Below are positions 1 to 6,352 of a stretch of DNA of 12,751 nt, one piece after another (position 1 is the stretch's first letter; each line of letters opens with the position of its first letter). The position numbers and the translations under genes were made by a program. Location of the stretch: positions 1 through 12,751 of the forward strand of contig JAAXHY010000567.1 of the NCBI GenBank assembly GCA_012270665.1, read 5' to 3'. This DNA comes from Dehalococcoidia bacterium (GTDB lineage Bacteria > Chloroflexota > Dehalococcoidia > SAR202 > UBA11138). The notes under the pieces are model-generated. The model had not been told where the DNA came from and did no database searches. It saw only the letters and a list, made by a program, of their open reading frames with translations.

Positions 1-182
1 CCAGTTAACGCCCAGTACTTTCCTGCGTATCTATAAACCATAATATATGTCACATCGTCCGCCGACTTTGCAAAGGCCCTAGTGTCACCGGCAGACGCCG
101 TTCTTCTATTTTGACATCCCGTAGCAAATAGTCAACGATTGGAATTGTCACGATAAGTGTCTAACCGTCGCCTGAACCAGAA

Positions 183-229
183 TTGGGGTATAATACGTAA
201 TGTGGTAAAATACCGTCCTCTTAGCTAAG
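183..229 (+). promoter_or_regulatory. Candidate promoter region of the sigma factor gene
   Basis: Two overlapping sigma-70-like -10 elements lie here. A perfect TATAAT is at 189-194, but no good -35 sits 16-18 bp before it. A second -10, TAAAAT at 206-211, is preceded by an extended TG at 203-204 and has TTGGGG at 183-188 exactly 17 bp upstream. Either would place the transcription start about 20-40 bp before the ATG at 241. A perfect 10-bp palindrome, CTTAGCTAAG, occupies 220-229, close to or inside the predicted start of transcription. The motifs are seen; promoter activity is inferred. Confidence 0.45.
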
Positions 230-240
230 AAAGTAGGCTG

Positions 241-1677
241 ATGACGCAAGAAAGACATCTCTGGGACAACCAGAGCGCAGAGTTTGAAGGATCGAACCAG
301 GATCCCCTGGCGAGGCAGTCCTACGACCACGTCTCCCAAGACTCGGAAGAGTCCATGGCTCTGCTGAAGGCGTATGAGCGGGAACTGAGCGACGAGCCGA
401 CAGACACGGTGAGAGAGTACCTTCGCGCTATCGGTCAGCACACTCTCCTTACCGCTCAACAGGAGTTGGCCCTGGGCCGCGATGTAGAGCGTTGGATCCT
501 GCTGAAGGAGACGCGGGCGCGACTACTTGAAGAATTCGACCATGAGCCCGATACCACAAGCGTCGCTGCCGTGATACTGTACAGAATGTTCAGGAACCTG
601 CTGGTTCTCAGAACATTGGCCGACCAGACAGAGCTTGAACTCGCCATGGAATCCCCTGCCAGTGCGATCCTGTCAAGAGAGGACGTGCGAGACATCCTGG
701 ACAGCCCGATCACGGAAAAACTCAAGCAGACGATTGCGGACCAACTGGATATCGAAATTGAGGAATCCGCGCCCCGAATAACCGATATGTCCAAGGTGTC
801 TGCCCTGATCCCGGTTAGAGTCGTAAGCGAACTGGAACGAATCCTAGGACCCCAGCTGTATCACGAGTCACTGGATGAGGAGACCATCGCTGATTCCATC
901 AACGGACTTACCCCGGAAATCGAGCGTTGGTGGCGCCTCATCGAGGCTCGTGGAGAAGCGGCCTCAGAAAGACTCACGAACTCGAATCTGCGGCTGGTCG
1001 TGAGCGTTGCTCGACGGTATCTCAGGCGTGGCCTTCCACTCTTGGACTTGATTCAGGAAGGCAATTTGGGACTAATGCGCGCGGTCGAAAAGTATGACCC
1101 ACACAGGGGCTTCAAATTCAGTACCTACGCCACGTGGTGGATTCGGCAGGCGGTAACCCGCGCGCTCGCTGACCAGGGCCGTACGATCAGGCTCCCGGTA
1201 CACGTGGTCGAGAGGCTCCAACAACTCAACACCGCTGAACGCAAACTGATAAGGGACAAAGACCGAGACCCTACTCCGATGGAACTCGCCGAGGAATTGG
1301 AATGGACGACCGAGCAGGTCGAAAACCTGATGCGACAGCGTCAGCACACAATCTCATTGGGCACTCCCGTGGGCGATGAAGATTCGACGCTTGAGGACTT
1401 CATCAAGGACACAAGCGGCAGGACCCCGTATGAAGTAGCAATGAAAATGCTAACTAGAGAGGATGTGATCGAAGCGCTGGAGAACATCCCTCCTCGCCTG
1501 AGAATGGTCCTGGCGCTCAGATTTGGTTTCATAGATGATCGGCCCAGAACTCTCGAGGAAGTGGGCAGGGAGCTCGGTGTGACCCGAGAGCGCGTCCGTC
1601 AGCTGGAGAAGCAGGCGCTCACCATGCTCAAGGGATCGGACAAGCTGCCCACTATCGAGGAAACCGAACCCGACTAG
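241..1677 (+). CDS. RNA polymerase sigma factor, sigma-70 family, primary (RpoD/SigA) type
   Basis: This is a promoter-recognition subunit of RNA polymerase. Region 1.2 lies at about residues 55-85 (VREYLRAIGQ followed by LLTAQQELALGRDVE). Region 2 starts at N249-L250-R251 and contains the core-binding stretch LLDLIQEGNLGLMRAVEKYD and the region 2.3-2.4 block around YATWWIRQAVTRALADQ (about residues 297-322), nearly identical to housekeeping sigma factors. Region 3 follows. Region 4.2 has a helix-turn-helix at about 440-465 with TLEEVGRELGVTRERVRQLE. An acidic, poorly conserved segment of roughly 150 residues separates regions 1.2 and 2.1. The long region 1.1 of E. coli RpoD is replaced by about 50 acidic residues. 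The ATG at 241 has only a weak AGTAGG upstream, but no better start keeps region 1.2. Many Chloroflexota carry several such sigmas, so housekeeping versus alternative group 2 status is not settled. Confidence 0.95.
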   Translation: MTQERHLWDNQSAEFEGSNQDPLARQSYDHVSQDSEESMALLKAYERELSDEPTDTVREYLRAIGQHTLLTAQQELALGRDVERWILLKETRARLLEEFDHEPDTTSVAAVILYRMFRNLLVLRTLADQTELELAMESPASAILSREDVRDILDSPITEKLKQTIADQLDIEIEESAPRITDMSKVSALIPVRVVSELERILGPQLYHESLDEETIADSINGLTPEIERWWRLIEARGEAASERLTNSNLRLVVSVARRYLRRGLPLLDLIQEGNLGLMRAVEKYDPHRGFKFSTYATWWIRQAVTRALADQGRTIRLPVHVVERLQQLNTAERKLIRDKDRDPTPMELAEELEWTTEQVENLMRQRQHTISLGTPVGDEDSTLEDFIKDTSGRTPYEVAMKMLTREDVIEALENIPPRLRMVLALRFGFIDDRPRTLEEVGRELGVTRERVRQLEKQALTMLKGSDKLPTIEETEPD

Positions 1678-2369
1678 CGCGATATGACGATGCGCTTGAA
1701 CGGTTCCGCTAATCCTCCCCCTATATGCTCTCCGGTCTCAGCAGACCTCTCTCGCAGCCAGGCCTCACGTTCCTCCCTCGGACGGCCCATCTGACTCGCA
1801 TGGCAGTACAGAGCGTCAACTTTTGTGACGAACGTCTCGGTTATATCCACAAATGTGTCAGGTTCCAAGGGGCGAAACAGCCAGACCTCCCGAGTATTGA
1901 AAGGCTCAAGTCCCTCTTCCAGCAATTCGGGAAATGCCAGGTGGTCCCGCGCGTAAGGGAACACAGCGTCCAGGGTTACTCGTCCGGTCATATAGTGATC
2001 TCTGTGCCTTATATATCTGCTGCCCGGGTCAATAGTGACCACGAGGTCGGGACGATGCTTCCTGATTTGCCGGCATAGCGCCAGCCTGAATTCACGGCAA
2101 TCCTCCAGGTTTTGATCCGGGAATCTCAAGAATACGACCTCGTCAATACCCAGCGCTTCGGCAGCGTCCAACTGCTCATTCTCTCGGATTGCCGCCAGTT
2201 TCTCCGGCCTTAGTGTCCGGTCGCTTGTTCCCTTGTCTCCGTTGGTGCATACCACCAGGACAACCCTTTTGCCTTCGCGTGTCCACTTGGCAATTGTTCC
2301 GCCGGCCCCCCCTTCCGCGTCATCAGGGTGTGGTGTTACGACAAGAATTGTGTTGCTTGGATTGGTCAT
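1674..2369 (-). CDS. PIG-L/LmbE-family N-acetyl-sugar deacetylase
   Basis: This is a 231-residue zinc-dependent deacetylase of the PIG-L family, whose members remove N-acetyl groups from GlcNAc-type conjugates (mycothiol MshB, bacillithiol BshB, antibiotic LmbE-like enzymes). The N-terminal motif PHPDDAE at residues 13-19 supplies zinc ligands H14 and D17 and the catalytic base D16. The second motif HRDH supplies the third ligand around H123-H126. Length is typical for the family. There is no signal peptide, so it should act in the cytoplasm. A GAGGAG-type ribosome site lies about 12 nt before the ATG, slightly far. It is divergent from the metallopeptidase at 2496 and converges on the sigma gene, sharing the CTAG at 1674-1677 as stop codon. 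The substrate is not identifiable; no thiol biosynthesis partner is adjacent. Confidence 0.92.
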   Translation of the reverse strand: MTNPSNTILVVTPHPDDAEGGAGGTIAKWTREGKRVVLVVCTNGDKGTSDRTLRPEKLAAIRENEQLDAAEALGIDEVVFLRFPDQNLEDCREFRLALCRQIRKHRPDLVVTIDPGSRYIRHRDHYMTGRVTLDAVFPYARDHLAFPELLEEGLEPFNTREVWLFRPLEPDTFVDITETFVTKVDALYCHASQMGRPREEREAWLRERSAETGEHIGGGLAEPFKRIVISR

Positions 2370-2495
2370 ACTATTGCCAGTCTCCTCTGTCCGATTTCAT
2401 GTCCAGTATGATGTATCCTATACCGTGGGTAGAACATACTAACATTGCAGGGGGGTTATTTGTACACGATTTCACATAAGGGCAGGCGACAATAG
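2370..2495. promoter_or_regulatory. Divergent intergenic spacer between deacetylase and metallopeptidase
   Basis: These 126 bp must hold the promoters of both divergent genes. It is more AT-rich than its flanks, with a short inverted repeat GTAT-CCT-ATAC at 2413-2423. A weak plus-strand candidate is TTTCAT (2395-2400), 18 bp, TATACC (2419-2424). On the minus strand TAGGAT and CATACT-like hexamers occur without a good -35. No single promoter is convincing; the regulatory role rests on the divergent layout. Confidence 0.3.
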
Positions 2496-4970
2496 ATGAA
2501 GCGAGTCACTTCACCGGAGGAGTTTCTCGGATTTAGGGTGGGAGACGACAGGAAATTGGCCGGTTGGGATGAAATGGTCGGCTATTTCCAACGTCTTGAA
2601 ACGGAGAGCGACAGGCTCGTCCTAACTGAGATTGGAAGATCAACTGAGGACTATCCTTTTTACTTATGCGCCATAAGTTCGGCAGATAACATTGAGCGAC
2701 TAGATGAGTACAGAGTAATCCAGCAGTCCTTGTCCGACCCTGAATCGCTCAGTTCACGAGAGGCTGAATACGCCATTCGCCGGGCGCGAACCGTTGTCGC
2801 TGTAACTTGCAGCATTCATGCAACCGAAGTGGGCGGCAGCCAGATGTCGCTGGAATTGGCTCACTTACTCACCTCCTCTGACGAGGAAAGAGTCCGCGCG
2901 ATTCTTGACAACACAATACTTCTCCTCGTCCCCAGCATGAACCCTGATGGACTGGTTCGCGTCAAGGACTGGTACGACGCTTCGCTCGGCGCCCATTTCG
3001 AAGGATCCATCCCGCCCTACTTGTACCACAAGTACACCGGACACGATAACAACCGCGACTGGTTTATGTTCACTCAGAAGGAGACCAGACTGGTCGTAGA
3101 GCACATCCACAACGCTTGGCGTCCTCACATTACCTACGACATCCATCAGACTCGCGCGGACGGAATGCGGATGATCCTCCCTCCCCTACTCGATCCCATC
3201 GGCCCGAATGTGGATCCGGTCATACAGAGCGAGATGGCGGCGCTCGGAGCGCATATGGCAGCCCAATTAGTCTCCGAGGGTAAAGCCGGAGTCGCAATGA
3301 ACATGGTCTATGACTCCTACAGCCCCAGCCGCTCATATCCCCACTACCACGGAGGCCTGAGAATACTTTCAGAGGCGGCCAGCGCAAAGATAGCAACTCC
3401 CATTGACATCCCCACAGGCGCCCTGCGCGATGACAGGGGCGAGACGCCAAAAGCAAAGTCATGGAAACACCCTCTTCCATGGAAAGGTGGAGTCTGGAAG
3501 CTCCGCGACATCGTTGATTACAATCTCTCCGCTGCTATGGCTTGTCTCGACCATGCCGCCCACAATCGGGGCTGGTGGGTCAGAAACAGCTATGGCGTCC
3601 TCAAGAGAGCGTCAGTCAACCAGTCCAATCCATACGCATACGTGATACCGAAGGCTCAGCACGACCCCAGCGCTGCCGACGAACTTTTGGAGCTTTTGGA
3701 GTTTGCCGAAGTCCGGATTCACCGCGCAGAGGAGTCTTTCAACCATGAGGGCTTTGAAGTCGAGGCAGGAGACGACCTGGTCTTCACTCGACAACCCTTC
3801 GGATCTTTCGCGCAAACGATGCTTGAGACACAATCATACCCGGACATTCGCGAGTATCCGGGCGGTCCGCCCAAGCAGCCTTATGATGCAACATCCCACA
3901 GCTTGCCGCTTTCGATGGGAGTGGAATGTTACGAGTTGAAGACACCCGTAAGTGTCAGAACGGGTCCGTCAAACAAGCCGACTATCGGGAGTAAGGCTCA
4001 AGGACCAGCGATGATTGCTGAAGCGCCAGCCTACGCATTAGAAGCAACATCCAACGCCTCGGTCTCACTCGTCAACCGACTCTTGTTCAGTGGGCATCCC
4101 GTGCTGCGAGCCTACTCCCGTACCTACGCTGGCAGAGAAGAGTTGGAGTCCGGAACCTGGTTGGTGCCCGCGTCCCATACCTCTCGCGAAGTCCTCTCTT
4201 CAACGGATTTGAGAGTCGGCATTCGACCGGTCGAGACCAGGCCGGAAACGGGGATTAGATTGCTGCGGTCGCCAAGAATCGGCGTATATGCGAGTTACGT
4301 TCCGAGTATCGAGGAAGGATGGACCCGATATGTGTTCGACGACTACGGCTTCGAGTACACATCGCTCGTGGACAGCGACATAAAGGAACTTGCCCTGGAA
4401 AGCCGTTTCGACTGCATAATCATCCCACATCAGAGGGTCAGACAGCTACGCCGCGGATTCAGCAGCGCGCACTACGCGCCACGCTTTTCAGGTGGGTTGG
4501 GAGACAGAGGCATCTCAGCTCTGTGGAGGTTCGCGGAGCGCGGGGGAACAATCATCGGCTGGGATGATGCAAGCCGGTTGCTCTCTCATCATCTAAAATT
4601 ACCTGTCACCAATCCACTCGCCAGACTGCCGAATTCAGACTTCTTCGCTCCCGGCAGCCTGTTGAGGGTAGATGTTGACAATAGCCATCCAATAGGGTTT
4701 GGAATGCCGGCCAGCGCCGCGGCGCTGTACATGAACGGCCCGGCATACCAGGTGGATAAGGGCGATACGATAGCGCGTTTTTCGGAAGACGGAACGTTAT
4801 TGAGCGGGTTGCTCATCGGCCAGGAACATATAGCGGGTCTTTCAGCGCTGGTGTCAGCGCCGGTTGGACTGGGTAAGGTCATATTGTTCGGGTTCAGACC
4901 GCACTTCAGAGCGCAGGCGAGAGGCACCTACAAGTTCCTGTTCAACTCGGTGTACGATTCGGTCAAGTAA
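2496..4970 (+). CDS. M14-family zinc metallopeptidase (carboxypeptidase-like), with C-terminal accessory region
   Basis: This 824-residue protein has the zinc carboxypeptidase fold in its first ~350 residues. The zinc motif HATE gives ligands H108 and E111, and H217 in the YDIHQTR stretch is the likely third ligand. NPDG at 149-152 and NNRDW at 185-189 are hallmark substrate-binding blocks. E293 in LSEAAS is the likely catalytic glutamate. About 450 further residues follow, including a stretch near 600-820 starting at RIGVYASYVPS that resembles the C-terminal domain of large bacterial M14 proteins, possibly glutamine-amidotransferase-like in fold. I see no signal peptide, although many large relatives are secreted. 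The ribosome site before the ATG is poor (GGCAGG, about 11 nt away). It starts divergently from the deacetylase and ends 21 bp from the convergent permease. Whether it cleaves peptides, amide conjugates or cell-wall fragments is unknown. Confidence 0.88.
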   Translation: MKRVTSPEEFLGFRVGDDRKLAGWDEMVGYFQRLETESDRLVLTEIGRSTEDYPFYLCAISSADNIERLDEYRVIQQSLSDPESLSSREAEYAIRRARTVVAVTCSIHATEVGGSQMSLELAHLLTSSDEERVRAILDNTILLLVPSMNPDGLVRVKDWYDASLGAHFEGSIPPYLYHKYTGHDNNRDWFMFTQKETRLVVEHIHNAWRPHITYDIHQTRADGMRMILPPLLDPIGPNVDPVIQSEMAALGAHMAAQLVSEGKAGVAMNMVYDSYSPSRSYPHYHGGLRILSEAASAKIATPIDIPTGALRDDRGETPKAKSWKHPLPWKGGVWKLRDIVDYNLSAAMACLDHAAHNRGWWVRNSYGVLKRASVNQSNPYAYVIPKAQHDPSAADELLELLEFAEVRIHRAEESFNHEGFEVEAGDDLVFTRQPFGSFAQTMLETQSYPDIREYPGGPPKQPYDATSHSLPLSMGVECYELKTPVSVRTGPSNKPTIGSKAQGPAMIAEAPAYALEATSNASVSLVNRLLFSGHPVLRAYSRTYAGREELESGTWLVPASHTSREVLSSTDLRVGIRPVETRPETGIRLLRSPRIGVYASYVPSIEEGWTRYVFDDYGFEYTSLVDSDIKELALESRFDCIIIPHQRVRQLRRGFSSAHYAPRFSGGLGDRGISALWRFAERGGTIIGWDDASRLLSHHLKLPVTNPLARLPNSDFFAPGSLLRVDVDNSHPIGFGMPASAAALYMNGPAYQVDKGDTIARFSEDGTLLSGLLIGQEHIAGLSALVSAPVGLGKVILFGFRPHFRAQARGTYKFLFNSVYDSVK

Positions 4971-4991
4971 GGCCGGTACTCTCACGGGCGT

Positions 4992-6161
4992 TTAATCTCC
5001 ACTTTCCTCCGGCGCTCTGACCGACCTGAACATTACGTACAGAGCCCCGTTGTAAACCAGTTTGATGAGACTGCCCACGATTATCGGAATGCCAAGCGTA
5101 GTCGACTGGGCTACCACTCCTGCCAGCGCGGGGCTGATAGCCTGTGCCATCGTCCTTCCCAAGTTGGTTACGCTCGCCGTCGCGGTTCGCGCTTCCGACG
5201 GAACAATCGCCATGGAGTAGGACTGCCGCGTAGGGATATCCATGTCGTTTATCAACTCCCTTGCGAGGAAGAACACTACCGCTAGTAACCAGTTTCCGGT
5301 TAGAGCCATGAGAATCATCACGGAGTTGGCGAGTCCTTGGGAAGCCGCCATTGTGGTTATGAGCCCGATGCGGCGGGCTATGGGAACGGCCAGCATTATG
5401 GACACGGCGTTGAGAATCTGCCCGGCGAAAAATATGGCGGCTATCGCCTCCAAGGACATGTCGAATCGGTTGGCGAAGAAGAACGACATGAAGCTTTGGA
5501 CCATGAAACCTCCGCCAAGCGAATCCAGGCTGAAGAGCGCGGCCAGCTGGACCATGATAGTCCGGGCGCTGCGTGGCATATCGGGAGTAGGTTCGGATTC
5601 GGGAGACGTGGAGGGTAACGACTCGGCAGTCGGTGTCAGTCTCCAGTATATCGCGACACCGGCGAAGGCAACGACGGAGTACACAAGAAACATTGCTTTG
5701 TAGGAAGACACCTCCTCCATACCAAGCCAAGCTTGAAGCGCGACAGGCACGGCTATCATCAAGGAACCGAACGCCTTCGTTAGTCTTCCCAGCAGGTTGT
5801 ACCAACTGAACAACATCGTGCGCTGTGATGAAGACCCGGACTGGGCTAGTATTGCCATGTCAAGCGACAGAAAGGCGGTTCTGTCACCGCCCGTTGATGT
5901 GGTCATTGCCATAAGTGAGACCGCTACTAGGAGGGCCGCCTCCTCGGTCAGGGGAAAGAGAACGCCGCCCAGCCCCATGAGCAAGGCCATGCCGACAAGC
6001 ATTCGGCGTCTTCCAATCGTGTCTCCTCTCCAACTTGCGACGATGTTGGAGAGGGCGCCTCCGGCCATGACCGCGCTGAGGACGATCCCTAGCTGGAGAG
6101 GCGTGAATTCGAGCAGGTCGAGATAGACGCCAAGGAAAACGCTGATGAAGCCGTAGTCCAA
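4992..6161 (-). CDS. Major facilitator superfamily (MFS) permease, start uncertain
   Basis: This is a polytopic inner-membrane transporter of at least 389 residues with two six-helix halves separated by a Ser/Pro-rich cytoplasmic loop at about 180-200 (ESLPSTSPESEPTPD). The loop between helices 2 and 3 has the MFS motif A in the form RGDTIGRRR (residues 45-53). The marked start is a TTG at 6161-6159 with no ribosome site. The in-frame reading continues upstream to a stop at 6279-6281 and includes GKVVVVASAIRS, which looks like the first half of helix 1, so the real protein probably begins 10-15 codons earlier. However, no ATG, GTG or TTG is in frame there. Substrate is unknown; relatives are annotated as drug or sugar-phosphate exporters. 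It may be co-transcribed with valS, 191 bp upstream on the same strand. Confidence 0.85.
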   Translation of the reverse strand: MDYGFISVFLGVYLDLLEFTPLQLGIVLSAVMAGGALSNIVASWRGDTIGRRRMLVGMALLMGLGGVLFPLTEEAALLVAVSLMAMTTSTGGDRTAFLSLDMAILAQSGSSSQRTMLFSWYNLLGRLTKAFGSLMIAVPVALQAWLGMEEVSSYKAMFLVYSVVAFAGVAIYWRLTPTAESLPSTSPESEPTPDMPRSARTIMVQLAALFSLDSLGGGFMVQSFMSFFFANRFDMSLEAIAAIFFAGQILNAVSIMLAVPIARRIGLITTMAASQGLANSVMILMALTGNWLLAVVFFLARELINDMDIPTRQSYSMAIVPSEARTATASVTNLGRTMAQAISPALAGVVAQSTTLGIPIIVGSLIKLVYNGALYVMFRSVRAPEESGD

Positions 6162-6352
6162 AGAGCGGATCGCGGACGCGACTACTACTACTTTCCCGTT
6201 TAGGTCAACAGTTGGGATTAGGGAGATGCGAATCGTGTTAAGTGAGTTCCGAATTTGAGGGCGTCCCTTGCGACAAGACTATCCTGGGTCGCGGCGCAAG
6301 CGACCATAAATACCGGCGACTATGAAGAGATTGCGTCGGTTACGACCCACGC
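6162..6352 (-). other. Spacer between valS and the MFS gene, partly coding for the permease N-terminus
   Basis: These 191 bp lie between the valS stop and the TTG start of the permease. The part at 6162-6278 is open in the permease frame, and its last ~14 codons look like membrane-helix coding sequence. The rest shows no convincing promoter, terminator or conserved gene. A 29-codon ATG frame starting at 6307 on the minus strand is in another frame and has no recognisable product. Confidence 0.4.

Noticed and set aside
111..139. Perfect TTGACA at 111-116 as a sigma-gene promoter
   Set aside because: The hexamer 17 bp later is AACGAT, a poor -10; the region at 183-211 is a better candidate.
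4963..5805. 280-codon minus-strand frame overlapping the MFS gene
   Set aside because: It lies on the same DNA as the permease in another frame; its arginine-, histidine- and glycine-rich composition is typical of a shadow, and it lacks membrane segments or motifs.
6305..6307. ATG on the minus strand upstream of the MFS gene as its true start
   Set aside because: It is in a different frame from the permease and reaches a stop after 29 codons, so it would need a frameshift.
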